Shown: positions 44,236 through 54,910, counted from the stretch's first letter. The stretch: 64,000 bases of DNA from Xanthomonas sp. 3793 (GCF_024806835.1 NZ_JANTYU010000006.1:62001-126000), one strand, 5' to 3'. Numbers and translations are program-made. The notes: generated by a model not told the origin, from the sequence alone.

Positions 44236-45000
44236 GTAGCAGCGAAGCCTGCTCTGTAAGCAGGCAGCTGCCGTCCCGACCTGAGCACACTGATCTCGGC
44301 GCAGTGTTCTTGTCGTACTAGTCGGCCAGCGCCCATCAGGCACCATGCCGCCGACGCACGTGCGACAGCGACGCGGGAGCCTCCGCGCGCCAGGAGCGCT
44401 GGCAGCAGCGCGCTAGCGAGGATCGATGCGCCACTGATTGATGGATCGAGCAGCCAAGCCATGCAGGACCGGCATCAGGCCGGACAGTGCCGTGCACTTT
44501 GCTGCTGGCGCTCCAATCGACTTGGACGCAGCTTCAAGACCGCACTCTCAATGTAGTGCCGATCCAGCTTGTTTCCCTGATCGGTGGACCCACGCTGCCT
44601 GGTCGCACAGGGTCGATAGGCACGCATCTCTCGAGCAGGCGCGATGCCTGTTCCGCGATATCTGACGCAGCACGCCACCGCCGCTGGCCTCGCACCGCTT
44701 CGACCGCCTCGCCCCCGCCCCGGCGGCACCGATCCAGCGTCGATGCACGACGACCGAGTACTTCATTTCCTTACAGCATCCGCGCGTCCAAATCCCGGCC
44801 CAAAAGCACCGAAATTGCCAAAGTTGCCGGAGGATGACATTTTTGTACATATTCGATTAATCTTCAGACAGGCTTCAGAAATGTGACATCCGTTCAGGTT
44901 GTCTACATGACGTCCTGAATCCCAGTTCCCCCTCGACTGCACTCGCAGTCGAGTCCCACGTCTGCAGTGTTCGCGACCGAGTTCATCAGGAGAGAGAGGA
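44236..45000. other. 765-base intergenic region and leader of the Oar-like receptor
   Basis: No gene is supported. The region is less GC-rich towards its right end, with AT-rich DNA near 44830-44880 that probably holds the promoter. A perfect 9-bp hairpin CTCGACTGC / GCAGTCGAG (44932-44953, loop ACTC) lies about 50 bases before the start codon, and AGGAGAGAGAGGA immediately precedes it. Confidence 0.55.
44932..44953 (+). promoter_or_regulatory. hairpin in the Oar-like receptor leader
   Basis: A perfect 9-bp inverted repeat with a 4-base loop and no T-run follows the AT-rich promoter-like DNA. It could be an mRNA-stability or translational-control structure, or an operator. Confidence 0.5.
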
Positions 45001-48000
45001 ATGACGCGTCCAGGGGTCCGTAGTTCGTTATCCAGCAACATCAAGCGCAGCGCGCTGAGCCTGGCGCTAGGCATGTGCGTGATCGGAGGAGTGCAGGCGC
45101 AGAGCGCGGTTGGCTCCATTTTCGGTAGTGGGCAGCCCGGCAGCACAATCGCCATCCAGAGCCCGCAAACGGGCGTGAGCCGTTCGGCCACCGCCGCTGC
45201 AGATGGCAGATTTACCTTCAGTCAGTTGCCGCCAGGCAAGTATGTAATCACTGCGGACGGGGTAACGCGCGAGGTCGATGTCAAGGTCGGTAGCGGCTCG
45301 CAGGTGCTGTTCGGCAAGCAGACAACCGAGTTGGATAGGATCAATGTGGTGGGCACGCGCGCGCTCAATCCCATCGATGTGTCCTCGGTGGAATCCACCA
45401 CGGTATTCACGGCCGAACAGATGATCTCGTTGCCTGTGGCCAGCGACGTTTCCTCTGTCGCCTTGCTGGCTCCTGGTGCCACTAGAGGCGATGGTGGCCT
45501 GGGCGACAACGGTCTCGGCAATGGCAATCTTGCATCGTTCGGTGGCTCCTCGGTGGCCGAAAACGGCTATTACATCAACGGCTTCGACGTCACCAACATG
45601 CGTACGTTCCTGTCGTTCGCCAATGTGCCGTTCCAAGGTATCGCACAGCTGCAGGTGAAGACCGGTGGTTACGGGGCCGAGTACGGTCGCTCGCTGGGCG
45701 GCATTGTAAGCATCGTGACCAAATCCGGCTCAAATGACTGGCACTACGGTGGCAGCGTCGAATGGGCCCCGGATTGGGGGGCTGCGAAAGGGAAGAACGT
45801 GCGTGACCGTGATCCGGATGCTGCGGATCCACTCTATCAATATCGCAGCGACAACCAGTTCGACAGCACCATCTATTCGGCTTATGCGAGTGGTCCGATC
45901 ATCAAGGACAGATTGTTCTTTTTCGCCATGGCCGAGGGCCGCAATGAAACGATCGATATCTTCAGATCGGTCAACAGCGAACGTCGGCGCGACACCACGC
46001 CGCAAGGTCTGGTCAAACTCGACTGGTACATCAACGACAGCAACTTGGTGGAGTTCACTGGCATCTACAACCAGGCCAAGACCAAGTACAGTACTTACGA
46101 ATACAACCCGGATGCCAACGGTGAAAGCCGGTACAACGTCGGTCGACACGAAGCGCCGATCGAACGGTACGAGATGGAAAACGGCGGCAAGGTCGGCATC
46201 CTCAAGTACACCGGCTATTTCACAGACAATTTCACCTTGTCGGCGCAATACGGCTATCTGAGCAATCTCATTGATTCACGCTTGCCGACCGATCCGGCCG
46301 GCAGCGAATGTCCGTGGGCCTATAGTTTCGGCCTGACCACCAGCGTGGTCGATCGCTACATCGGCTGTAATCCTGGCACGATCTCAACGGTCGCCGATCG
46401 TGACGCCGAGCCGGATGAGGACATCCGCAAAGCATTCCGCGTTGATGGCGAGTGGGTTTTGGGTGACCACCGCGTGCGCTTTGGCGTGGATCAGGAGAAG
46501 TACGAGTCAAGTCATCGCGGTCAGACCTACGCCGGCGGAATCAACTGGGCGTATTACACGGTTCCCGGCAGCGCCGTGGCCACTGGCGCTTTTGCCGGCC
46601 AGCCGGGGCGGACGGTGAACGGTCAATTGGTGCCACGTGGTGCGCTTTACGCGCGTTCCCGTGTCTATCAGACCAGCAGCTCCACCTATGAAAACATCAA
46701 CAGCGCCTTCTACGTCGAAGACAATTGGCAAGTGACGGAAAGCTTCCTCGCGGTGCTCGGTCTGCGCGGCGAGAAGTTCGAGAATAAGAACGGCGATGGC
46801 ATCGCTTGGGTCGAATCCGACTACAAGCTCGCCCCACGGCTTGGCTTCTCGTGGGATGTGCTAGGTGATGCCAGTTTGAAGCTGTTCGGGACTGCAGGTC
46901 GCTACTACATTCCGGTCGCTACGAACTCGAGCATCCGTGCAACGGGGGCGGAATCCACGGTTTCCAACTGGTACTACGTCAACGGTTGGAGTGAGGCCGA
47001 CGGCACGCCAGTCGGCCAGGGCGCGCAGATCGGTGCAACCCAGACCAACGGTTCGCTGGTTGCGCCGAACCCGGCTTCAGTTGCATCCACCAATCTTTCG
47101 CCCATGTATCAGGATGAGGTGATCCTGGGCGGGCAACTGCAACTGACGGAAAACTGGATGGCGGGCGCACGTATGATCCGCCGCGAAGTGAAGTCCGGCA
47201 TGGACGATACCTGCACAACCAATCCGTGGATTGATTGGGCAACAGACAATGGCTTTACCGACTTCGATCCGAGTTCCGTTCCCAGCTGCTATTTCCTGAA
47301 TCCGGGTAGCGACGTCACCATCAATGTCGACTTGAATGGCGATGGTGAAGTGGAACTGGCGACCCTGCCAGCCTCGTATCTCGGCCTGCCCGAGTACCGT
47401 CGTATTCACACCGCACTGGAGTTCTTCTGGGAGCGCACCGGGGAAAAGTTCAACTTCCAGGGTTCCTACACGTTTGCCAGAACACGCGGCAATGTGGAGG
47501 GCTACGTCAATTCCACCCTGGAACAGGAAGATCCGGGCCTGACTCAGGACTTCGACCACCGTCTGTTCACCGACGGCACCTACGGGCCGACACCGAACGA
47601 TCGCCAACACACACTCAAGCTGTTCGGCGCTTACGCGCTTACACCGGAATGGCAGCTTGGCGGCAACCTGATTCTGCAGTCCGGCCGTCCGGTCAATTGC
47701 CAAGGTTATATCCCGCTGGACGATATCCCGCAGCCCGACCAAGGGACGCTGACCAACTACAGTGGTTCAAGTTTCTATTGCTTGGATGCTGAAGGCACAC
47801 GTGTGCTGCGTCAGCGTGGTGACGAAGGGCGGACACCCTGGACCTGGACGTTCGACCTGGCGGCGGTGTACATGCCGAATTGGGCGGATAACAAGCTGCG
47901 TATCAAGCTCGATGTCTTCAACCTGTTCAACAACGACCGCGTTACCGAGTACAACGAGTTTAGTGAAGCCTCTCGCGACGTGATCAGTCCGAACTATTTG

Positions 48001-48060
48001 AACGATCAAAATTATCAGACGCCTCGCTCGTTTCGCCTGACCGCTCGCTACGACTTCTAA
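45001..48060 (+). CDS. Oar-like TonB-dependent receptor
   Basis: The 1019-residue receptor has a signal peptide (cleavage near GVQA/QS), an N-terminal carboxypeptidase-regulatory-like beta-sandwich (about 35-110; FGSGQPGSTIAIQSPQTGVSRSATAAADGRFTFSQLPPGKY), a plug domain (GYYINGFDVTNM, IAQLQVKTGGYGAEYGRSLGGIVSIVTKSGSN) and a large barrel ending FRLTARYDF. This is the Oar-like type common in Xanthomonas, with unknown ligands. Codon use is noticeably less GC-rich than neighbouring genes. A very strong ribosome site precedes ATG 45001, and a terminator follows. Confidence 0.94.
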   Translation: MTRPGVRSSLSSNIKRSALSLALGMCVIGGVQAQSAVGSIFGSGQPGSTIAIQSPQTGVSRSATAAADGRFTFSQLPPGKYVITADGVTREVDVKVGSGSQVLFGKQTTELDRINVVGTRALNPIDVSSVESTTVFTAEQMISLPVASDVSSVALLAPGATRGDGGLGDNGLGNGNLASFGGSSVAENGYYINGFDVTNMRTFLSFANVPFQGIAQLQVKTGGYGAEYGRSLGGIVSIVTKSGSNDWHYGGSVEWAPDWGAAKGKNVRDRDPDAADPLYQYRSDNQFDSTIYSAYASGPIIKDRLFFFAMAEGRNETIDIFRSVNSERRRDTTPQGLVKLDWYINDSNLVEFTGIYNQAKTKYSTYEYNPDANGESRYNVGRHEAPIERYEMENGGKVGILKYTGYFTDNFTLSAQYGYLSNLIDSRLPTDPAGSECPWAYSFGLTTSVVDRYIGCNPGTISTVADRDAEPDEDIRKAFRVDGEWVLGDHRVRFGVDQEKYESSHRGQTYAGGINWAYYTVPGSAVATGAFAGQPGRTVNGQLVPRGALYARSRVYQTSSSTYENINSAFYVEDNWQVTESFLAVLGLRGEKFENKNGDGIAWVESDYKLAPRLGFSWDVLGDASLKLFGTAGRYYIPVATNSSIRATGAESTVSNWYYVNGWSEADGTPVGQGAQIGATQTNGSLVAPNPASVASTNLSPMYQDEVILGGQLQLTENWMAGARMIRREVKSGMDDTCTTNPWIDWATDNGFTDFDPSSVPSCYFLNPGSDVTINVDLNGDGEVELATLPASYLGLPEYRRIHTALEFFWERTGEKFNFQGSYTFARTRGNVEGYVNSTLEQEDPGLTQDFDHRLFTDGTYGPTPNDRQHTLKLFGAYALTPEWQLGGNLILQSGRPVNCQGYIPLDDIPQPDQGTLTNYSGSSFYCLDAEGTRVLRQRGDEGRTPWTWTFDLAAVYMPNWADNKLRIKLDVFNLFNNDRVTEYNEFSEASRDVISPNYLNDQNYQTPRSFRLTARYDF

Positions 48061-48086
48061 GTCGCAGCGGCGCTGTTTGCCCAGTA

Positions 48087-48118
48087 CATCCGGCCTCGAA
48101 TGAGGCCGGATGTTTTTT
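48087..48118 (+). terminator. Rho-independent terminator
   Basis: CATCCGGCCTC / GAGGCCGGATG with a short loop, then T6, about 25 bases after the Oar-like receptor stop. It separates that gene from the convergent mnmE. Confidence 0.92.
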
Positions 48119-48166
48119 GGCACCAACCGATGTAGCGAAGTCGCGGCACATTGCGCCGTACCCGCC

Positions 48167-49510
48167 TCATTTGCCGATACAAAAGCTCGAAAAGATCTTG
48201 CCCAGCAACTCGTCGGCGCTCAGCTTGCCGGTGATCTCGCCCAACGCTGCATGCGCGAGCCGCAGCTCTTCGGCGGCAAGTTCGAGTTGTTCGAACCCCA
48301 GTTCCAGATCGGCCGCGTCCGCATGTTGCTCGGCACGTCGTAGCGCATCCACATGCCGGGTGCGTGCGGAGAATTCGCCGCCCGCACTTTCGATGCCGTC
48401 GCCTAACGCCAGCTCGCGCAGGCGGGTATGCAGCTGCTCCAGTCCCAGGCCGGTCGTTGCCGAGACTGCCACTGCGTTGGCATCGAGCAGCGGCGCGCTG
48501 TTGTCCAGCAGATCGCATTTGTTATGAATCCACAGCTGACGCGGCACGGCGTCGATGCCATCGCCGATCGCATCGCGCGCGGCCTGCGGGTCGCGTGCGT
48601 CGACCACCACCAGCGCCAGATCGGCACGCTGCAATTCGGCACATGCGCGGCGCATGCCCTCGCGTTCGATCGCATCGCCGCCATCGCGCAGGCCGGCGGT
48701 GTCGACCAGGGTCAACTCGAACCCATCGAGCTGGATCGCTTCATGCAATGTATCGCGCGTGGTGCCGGCGACATCGGTGACAATGGCACGATCGCTACCG
48801 GCCAGCGCATTGAGCAACGAGCTCTTGCCTGCATTGGGCGGTCCGATCAACACCGCATGCAGGCCATCGCGCAGCTTGCGCCCGCGTTCGGCATCGCGCA
48901 GCAGCTGCGCCAGCAATCCACGCGCCTGCTGCAATCCTTCGCGTACCTGCGTGCCGCCCAATGTATCGAGCGGTTCGTCGGCAAAGTCGATCGCCGCCTC
49001 CACATGCACGCGCAAGCGCGTCAGGCGCTCGCCCACCGCATCGATGCGGCGCGAGAACACGCCGTCCAGCGAACGCCGCGCCGCACGTGCCGCACGCGCA
49101 TCGCCGGCAGCGATCAGATCCGCAATCGCTTCGGCCTGGGTCAGATCGAGTTTGCCGTTGAGAAATGCGCGTTCGCTGAACTCGCCGGCACGCGCCTGGC
49201 GTGCGCCCAGTGCAATGCAGCGTGCAACCAGTTGGCGCAACACCACCGGGCTGCCATGACCCTGCAGCTCCACTACGTCTTCGCCGGTGAAACTGCGTGG
49301 CGCGTTGAACCACACCGCGATGCCGTCATCGATGACATCGCCCTGCGCATCGCGAAAGCGCGCGTAGTACGCATGCCTCGGCTGCAATGGCGCAATGCCC
49401 AGCTGCGTTGCGATCTGTACCGCCTGCGGCCCGGACAGCCGCACGATGCCCACCCCGCCGGTTCCGGCAGCACTGGCAATGGCAACGATGGTGGACGTGG
49501 AAGCGGACAT
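48167..49510 (-). CDS. mnmE: MnmE (TrmE), tRNA U34-modifying GTPase
   Basis: The 447-residue protein has the N-terminal formyl-THF-binding domain ([21 protein letters not shown]), a helical domain, an embedded G domain ([28 protein letters not shown]) and the invariant C-terminal FCIGK with its Cys. With MnmG it modifies uridine 34 of certain tRNAs. I chose the ATG at 49510 over the GTG two codons upstream. It lies in the usual origin block but is separated from yidC by a 901-residue lipoprotein gene. Confidence 0.96.
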   Translation of the reverse strand: MSASTSTIVAIASAAGTGGVGIVRLSGPQAVQIATQLGIAPLQPRHAYYARFRDAQGDVIDDGIAVWFNAPRSFTGEDVVELQGHGSPVVLRQLVARCIALGARQARAGEFSERAFLNGKLDLTQAEAIADLIAAGDARAARAARRSLDGVFSRRIDAVGERLTRLRVHVEAAIDFADEPLDTLGGTQVREGLQQARGLLAQLLRDAERGRKLRDGLHAVLIGPPNAGKSSLLNALAGSDRAIVTDVAGTTRDTLHEAIQLDGFELTLVDTAGLRDGGDAIEREGMRRACAELQRADLALVVVDARDPQAARDAIGDGIDAVPRQLWIHNKCDLLDNSAPLLDANAVAVSATTGLGLEQLHTRLRELALGDGIESAGGEFSARTRHVDALRRAEQHADAADLELGFEQLELAAEELRLAHAALGEITGKLSADELLGKIFSSFCIGK

Positions 49511-49654
49511 GGGCACTGCTCTTGCGTGGACTGGAAATCAGACAGGTGATCGAACCACCGGCATCGCGTTCAGGCGCATGACCGGTGGCCGGGCTTTAGA
49601 TGGCACGCGTTTTTCTTCGAAAGTGCACATGCCCATGCTGCTCGCCACCATGCA

Positions 49655-52360
49655 TCAAAGCGACTGCAACTGCGCACGCGCCTGTGCCGCACCGCTGCCT
49701 TGTGGCTGCAGTTCCAGATAAGTCGAGTACGCCTTGCGCGCCTTGTCGCGCTCGCCCGCCTTGGCGTAGGCATCGCCAAGATTGAGATAGGCCACCGCGC
49801 GCGATGGATCGATCTTGAGCGTGTTTTCCAGCCAGCGCGCCGATTCGGCAAAGCGCTCCTGGCGGTAATACACGAACCCAAGATTGTTCGCCGCCAGCGC
49901 AAAATCCGGGCGTAGCTTCAAGGCTTCGGCAAATTGCTCGGCGGCTTCGGCATAGCGTTTTTCCTTGTACAGCTGCAGACCACGCTCGTTTGCCAGTTGC
50001 GCACGTTGGCGATCGCTGCTCTTGACTGCCGTCGGCAAGACCAGCCTGGCTTCGCCACCTTGCAAGGTCTTTACGGTGATCGGCGCCGCCGCCGCCGCCG
50101 CGCCGGTGGTCGTGGCGGCAGGACGCGCCGCATCCACGCGTCCGTTGAGCGCGATCGCATCGGCCGACAACTGCGCAGTGCCCGCAGTCAGGAATTCTTC
50201 GCCGCTGGGCACCTGGAAAACGAACTCGCCGCCTTGCGATCCCGGCAAGCTACCAAATGCCGGCGTCTGCGCAGACACCGCCGATACTGCCGGCGCGACA
50301 TACGCAGCCAGCTCGGTGCCGGTGATCAATCCATCGCCATTGAGATCGCCCTTGCCGGCGAGTGCCTGCAACAGCACCCAGGTAAAGACCGAATGTCCGT
50401 TCGGGCCGCTATCGGCCACTTGTTGATCGGCTCCACCGGCGGTGAGCATCTGGCGCGCGATCCGCCGCGCGTTCTCGCGCAGGTAGGCACTTGAGGTCGG
50501 CCCGCCACGCGTCAACCCAAGCCCGCTGTAGCAGGCATCCATCACGAACAAGACGTGCTTGGCCTGCAGGCTTTCGGCGATATTCTGCAAGTCGCTCATC
50601 GCGATCGCATCGCTGGCCAGATGCTCCGGGTCCGAATCGACCGGAATGATGTAGCCCAGGTCGCGTCCGGAGGCGAGCCGACGCGTGGCACCGTGGCCGG
50701 CAAAGAACACGAACACGCGGTCGTTGGTCTGCGCGCGGCCCTCTCCAAGTCGGTCATGGAAGGCGGCGAGGATATTGTTGCGGGTGGCTTGGCTGTTCTT
50801 CAGCACGATCACCTGCGAGGACGGAAATCCCAGCGGCCCGGTCAGGGTGCTGGCGATCGCCTGCGCATCGTTGGCTGCGTATTCGAGCTTGGGCCAGTGC
50901 GCGTAGTCGTCGATACCGATCACGATGGCCCACGACTTGGCGTAACCGGTGGTCACCGTTGCGTCGGCCACCGCACTGGGTGCCCGTGCCACCGAAAACT
51001 CGCGGCCGTTCCAGCCTGCGAACTGATAGCCGTCGGCGATCAACCGATCCAGGATCTGCGGCAAGGCTTTCACCGCGCGGTCGTGAATATCATGGAATAG
51101 CACGATGCCGCGCTGTTCCTTGTTTACCTGGTCGAGCACGCGCTGCACGATCGATTCGGGGACCGGGTCGGCCCAGTCCAGCGAGTCGATGTTCCACATG
51201 ATCGATTTCAGCCCGGCTTCGCCCAGGAGCTGCAGCCCTTCCGCATTGCGCGCGCCATACGGAAACCGGAACAGCGGCGCACGTTTGTCGTCCACCGCAC
51301 GCAGCAAGGTGTCGGTATCGAGCACCTGGCTGCGCAACGCATCGCCGGTGGTCTTGGACAACTGCGCATGGGTCAGGCTGTGATTGCCCACCGCATAGCC
51401 TTCCTCCATCAGCGTGTGGCTGATCTTGGACAATGGCGCCAGCTTCGGCTTGCCGTCGGCGTCCAGGCTGCCGAGGTTGCGCCCCACTTCGAAGAACACG
51501 CCAGGCACGTCGTACCGCTTGAGGATCGCCACGATCTCTTCGGTATAGGCCTTGTGCGGGCCGTCGTCGAAGGTCAGCACCACCGTCTTTGGCGGCAGGT
51601 CGCGGCCGAATACTTCGCTGTCGCTATCGCGCGCGGAGAACGGATACGGTTCCACCACGCCGTGGTCGCGCAGGATGGTTTCGCGCGTGTACAACTTTCG
51701 CAGATGCGCCACGTAGTCGTCCCACTTTTCGCGCTTGGGCACGATCGCCCGGCTGCGATCGAAGCGACTGAAGATCTGCGTCAGCTCGGTGTTGTAACTG
51801 CGTTCGATCTCATCCAGCGCCTCCAGGTCCTCGCCGATACGTTGATGCAGTTTCACTGCCGGCAGCGCCGAATCCTTGCCGATGCGCGCATGCAGTTCGC
51901 GCAGTACCTCGGCAAACGCCAGGCGGTCGGCATCGAACAGATCCGGCGCCGATTCCACTTCGTCCAGCACCGCGCCGATCGTCGCGAACCGGCTGGCATC
52001 CCTGGAGATCAGCACCGTTTCGAACGCTGCTGCGATACGTTCGCGTTGCTCCAGATTTTCATGGAACAGCTGCTGTCCCACGCTGCTGGAGGTGGCGCGA
52101 TCGCGCGGGCTCTGTTTGTCCTCGTCGGCCAGCAACACGATGATGCGGCGGTGCCGATCCAGCTGTTCGCGCAGCTGGGCAATCAGCGCACGCGCATTGG
52201 CGGCGTCGCCCGTTTGCGCAGCGGCATCGGCAGCGCCACCGGTCGCCGCTGCCGAAGCAGGTGCCGCGGTGCCGGCATCGCGCTTGCCGCAGCCGGCCAG
52301 CGCCAGCAGTCCCACGCAGCTTGCGCACAGCAACAGGCGATGCAACGGCAATGGCTTCAC
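49655..52360 (-). CDS. lipoprotein with polysaccharide deacetylase, caspase-like and TPR domains
   Basis: The 901-residue protein starts at GTG 52360 and has a lipoprotein signal (LALAGC, Cys 24). A helical region (about 55-230) precedes a NodB deacetylase domain (258-455) with all metal and catalytic motifs: TFDDGP (263-268), HSLTH (327-331), RFPYGAR (365-371), LFHDIH (421-426). Next is a C14 caspase-like domain (475-720) with intact dyad, His 556 in FAGHGA and Cys 610 in MDACYSG. A calcium-loop-like DLNGDGLIT (672-680) follows, and two to three TPRs (785-885) end it. It probably acts on cell-envelope polysaccharide. A homologue of about 900 residues has been noted at this position in X. campestris; its function is unknown. 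Confidence 0.92.
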   Translation of the reverse strand: MKPLPLHRLLLCASCVGLLALAGCGKRDAGTAAPASAAATGGAADAAAQTGDAANARALIAQLREQLDRHRRIIVLLADEDKQSPRDRATSSSVGQQLFHENLEQRERIAAAFETVLISRDASRFATIGAVLDEVESAPDLFDADRLAFAEVLRELHARIGKDSALPAVKLHQRIGEDLEALDEIERSYNTELTQIFSRFDRSRAIVPKREKWDDYVAHLRKLYTRETILRDHGVVEPYPFSARDSDSEVFGRDLPPKTVVLTFDDGPHKAYTEEIVAILKRYDVPGVFFEVGRNLGSLDADGKPKLAPLSKISHTLMEEGYAVGNHSLTHAQLSKTTGDALRSQVLDTDTLLRAVDDKRAPLFRFPYGARNAEGLQLLGEAGLKSIMWNIDSLDWADPVPESIVQRVLDQVNKEQRGIVLFHDIHDRAVKALPQILDRLIADGYQFAGWNGREFSVARAPSAVADATVTTGYAKSWAIVIGIDDYAHWPKLEYAANDAQAIASTLTGPLGFPSSQVIVLKNSQATRNNILAAFHDRLGEGRAQTNDRVFVFFAGHGATRRLASGRDLGYIIPVDSDPEHLASDAIAMSDLQNIAESLQAKHVLFVMDACYSGLGLTRGGPTSSAYLRENARRIARQMLTAGGADQQVADSGPNGHSVFTWVLLQALAGKGDLNGDGLITGTELAAYVAPAVSAVSAQTPAFGSLPGSQGGEFVFQVPSGEEFLTAGTAQLSADAIALNGRVDAARPAATTTGAAAAAAPITVKTLQGGEARLVLPTAVKSSDRQRAQLANERGLQLYKEKRYAEAAEQFAEALKLRPDFALAANNLGFVYYRQERFAESARWLENTLKIDPSRAVAYLNLGDAYAKAGERDKARKAYSTYLELQPQGSGAAQARAQLQSL

Positions 52361-52402
52361 GATGGCGTCCTTGGCGATGGCAACAAACGGAAACAGGCGT
52401 GC

Positions 52403-52431
52403 ATGCAGAAAGCCCGCCTTGCGGCGGGCCT
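52403..52431 (-). terminator. terminator between yidC and the lipoprotein gene
   Basis: On the minus strand GCCCGCC / GGCGGGC with a 4-base loop is followed by TTTCT. It lies within 30 bases after the yidC stop, so the lipoprotein gene probably has its own promoter or is read through only partly. Confidence 0.75.
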
Positions 52432-52439
52432 TCTTGAAC

Positions 52440-54164
52440 TTACTTGGCGTTGGCCTGGATGATCTTGCTCGGCTTCTCGCCGTGCTGGCGGATCATCCAC
52501 CACTGGATCAGCAACCCCAGGCCGCCGTTGACCACCCAGTACAGCACCAGGCCGGCCGGCATGAAGGCCATCATGACGCCGAACACCAGCGGCATGAACT
52601 GCATCATCTTGGCCTGCATCGGGTCCATACCCGGGGTCGGGGTCAACTTCTGCGTGGCCCACATGATGGCGATGTTGAGCAGCGGCAGGATGAAGTACGG
52701 ATCGCGCGCGGTCAGGTCCTGGATCCAGCCCAGCCACGGTGCCTGACGCAGCTCCACCGATTCCACCAGCACCCAGTACAGCGCGAAGAAGATCGGCATC
52801 TGGATCAGCAGCGGCAGGCAGCCGCCCATCGGGTTGATCTTTTCCTTCTTGAACAGCTCCATCGTCGCCTGCTGATACTTGACGCGATCGTCGCCGTAAC
52901 GCTCCTTCAGCTGCGCCAGGCGCGGCTGGAAGCGGCGCATCTTGGCACCGGACTTGTACTGCGCCGCCGACAGCGGATACAGCGCCAGGCGCAGCAGCAC
53001 CACCAGGCCGATGATGGCCCAGCCCCAGTTGTGCAGGAAGCTGTGCAGATGGCTCAGCACCCAGAACAGGCCCTGGCCGATGATGGCCATGATCGAGAAG
53101 CGGCTGTAATCGACCACGCGATCCAGGCCCTTCACGTCTTCCTTGGCGATCAGGCTGACCAGCTTCGGGCCCACCCACAGGCGCGCTTCGGTGCTGGCGG
53201 TCTGACCCGGGGCCACGGTGAAGGCCGGGCCACGCAGCTCGGCCACGTCGCGCGGGCCGTCCTGGTTCAGCACATACAGCGAGGCCTGGTCCTTCTGCGG
53301 GATCCACGCGGTGAAGAAGTGGTGCTGCAGCAGCGCCACCCAGCCGCCGGTGATCTGGCGATTCAGGCCGCCGTCGTCCATGTAGTCCTTGAACGCGCGA
53401 CGCTCGTAGCCTTCCTGCGGGCTGTACCAGGTCGCCCCGTTGAAGCTGAAGGAATCCGGATTGGTCATGCCACGGCTGAGGATGGTCGGCACCCGGCTCA
53501 GCTTGCGGAACACATAACCGTTCCACGGCGCGCCGCTCTTGTTGATCACCTCATCCTTGATCGAGATCGCATAGCGGCCGCGTTCCAGGGTGAAGGTGCG
53601 GCGGATCGACACGCCGTCGGGGCCATTCCACACGAACGGCACCACCAGGGTGTTCTGACCCTTGGCCAGTTCGAACGCGGTGCCCGGCTGCTCGGCGCGG
53701 AAACCGCCCACGCCCGGCACCGGCGAATGCTCGCTGGCCCAACCGCTGGTGGCGTTGTAGGGATGCACGGCGTCTTCGGTCAGCAGACTGACCGGCGCGG
53801 TGCCGTCCTTGGTCTGCGGAAACTGCAGCAGCTCGGCATCCAGCACGCTGCGGCCATCCAGCTTCAGGCGCAGCACGTCGGAGGTCAGCGTGATCACCGG
53901 CGCGGCGCCGGCAGCCGCCGGCGTAGCCGTGGTGGTGCTGGTGGCCGCCGGTGCGGCACCCGGTACGCCCGCCTGCGGGATGGCCTGGGCGGCGGGCACA
54001 TTGGCCGCCGGCGCCGTGGCATCCAGATCGCGCGCAGCCGGTACCGATTGCGTGGCGACTGCAGCAGGTGCGTTGGCAGCCGCCTTGTCCTTGCCCCACT
54101 CCATCCACAGCAGCGCCGCGACCATCAGCCAGGCAAAAATCAGGAAAACACGGGTCTGGTTCAT
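52440..54164 (-). CDS. yidC: YidC membrane protein insertase
   Basis: The 574-residue protein has an N-terminal helix ([23 protein letters not shown]), a large periplasmic domain (about 60-350) and the conserved five-helix insertase core ([59 protein letters not shown]). It inserts and folds inner-membrane proteins with or without SecYEG. A low-complexity Ala/Pro/Thr linker (about 40-95) is typical of Xanthomonadales. It starts 25 bases after the rnpA stop, with no yidD between. Confidence 0.97.
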   Translation of the reverse strand: MNQTRVFLIFAWLMVAALLWMEWGKDKAAANAPAAVATQSVPAARDLDATAPAANVPAAQAIPQAGVPGAAPAATSTTTATPAAAGAAPVITLTSDVLRLKLDGRSVLDAELLQFPQTKDGTAPVSLLTEDAVHPYNATSGWASEHSPVPGVGGFRAEQPGTAFELAKGQNTLVVPFVWNGPDGVSIRRTFTLERGRYAISIKDEVINKSGAPWNGYVFRKLSRVPTILSRGMTNPDSFSFNGATWYSPQEGYERRAFKDYMDDGGLNRQITGGWVALLQHHFFTAWIPQKDQASLYVLNQDGPRDVAELRGPAFTVAPGQTASTEARLWVGPKLVSLIAKEDVKGLDRVVDYSRFSIMAIIGQGLFWVLSHLHSFLHNWGWAIIGLVVLLRLALYPLSAAQYKSGAKMRRFQPRLAQLKERYGDDRVKYQQATMELFKKEKINPMGGCLPLLIQMPIFFALYWVLVESVELRQAPWLGWIQDLTARDPYFILPLLNIAIMWATQKLTPTPGMDPMQAKMMQFMPLVFGVMMAFMPAGLVLYWVVNGGLGLLIQWWMIRQHGEKPSKIIQANAK

Positions 54165-54189
54165 CGGGCAGCAACTCGCTCAGTCGGAA

Positions 54190-54627
54190 CTACAGTTCCG
54201 GCTCTGTCGGGGAAAGGGAGGATGGGTGCATCGTCCTGGCGGGCGGCATTGTGCCGGGCGCAGCAGGTGGGGGCAATGCGCCGGCACGGCGTAGCAGGCG
54301 CACAAAGGCGTCGCGAATCTGTGGATTGGTCGCTTTCGCAGCTGCGGACCGGGCCACAATCACGTAATCGCCGCCGGCAAGCTCGGGCAGCAGATGCCGC
54401 ATGGCGTCGCGCAGGACGCGTTTGATGCGGTTACGGCCCACCGCACGCGTGTCCACCTTGCGCGACACCGCCATGCCCAGACGCGGCGGCGTGTCGCCGG
54501 TGCGCCAGTGCAGGCTGAGCAGCGGATCGGAGGTGCGACGGGCTGTGTCGAAGACGACCGTATATTGCGCACGCGTACGAACCCGCGCAGAGCGAGGAAA
54601 TCGCCTGCACGGGTTCGATGCGTTCAC
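54190..54627 (-). CDS. rnpA: RnpA, ribonuclease P protein component
   Basis: The protein has 145 residues from the GTG at 54627. The RNase P fold is clear, with the RNA-binding signature [19 protein letters not shown] and the N-terminal [22 protein letters not shown] strand-helix. It assists the catalytic RNA in tRNA 5' maturation. The C-terminal 30 residues (Pro/Ala/Ser-rich) are an extension beyond the fold. The start is uncertain: the frame is open to a TTG at 54669 that overlaps the rpmH stop. Confidence 0.93.
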   Translation of the reverse strand: MNASNPCRRFPRSARVRTRAQYTVVFDTARRTSDPLLSLHWRTGDTPPRLGMAVSRKVDTRAVGRNRIKRVLRDAMRHLLPELAGGDYVIVARSAAAKATNPQIRDAFVRLLRRAGALPPPAAPGTMPPARTMHPSSLSPTEPEL

Positions 54628-54665
54628 TGTAGGACTTGCCTCGGCCGCGGAGAGCGGCGCGGCAA

Positions 54666-54806
54666 TCAAGCGCTCAGGCGCTTGCGGCCCTTGGCGCGGC
54701 GGCGAGCCAGGATCTTGCGGCCGTCGGCGGTTGCCATACGTGCGCGGAAACCATGGTCGCGTGCTCGCTTCAGGTTGCTGGGTTGGAAAGTACGCTTGGT
54801 GGCCAT
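54666..54806 (-). CDS. rpmH: RpmH, ribosomal protein L34
   Basis: The 46-residue protein is unmistakable L34: [20 protein letters not shown], then [19 protein letters not shown], ending KRLSA. It is one of the smallest and most basic ribosomal proteins and classically heads the operon beside the origin, followed by rnpA. Its stop overlaps the open frame of rnpA. Confidence 0.97.
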
Positions 54807-54910
54807 GGGGCCCTCTGCATGGATGGAGACGAATAGAACCGGAAATTCTATAGGACCGCTGCAGGGCGGGTCAACTCCCCGGACGCCTTAGCCACCATGC
54901 CACCGCGCGC

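Noticed and set aside
44475..44850. Overlapping frames before the Oar-like receptor considered as a transposase remnant
   Set aside because: No catalytic residues, inverted repeats or target duplication could be seen.
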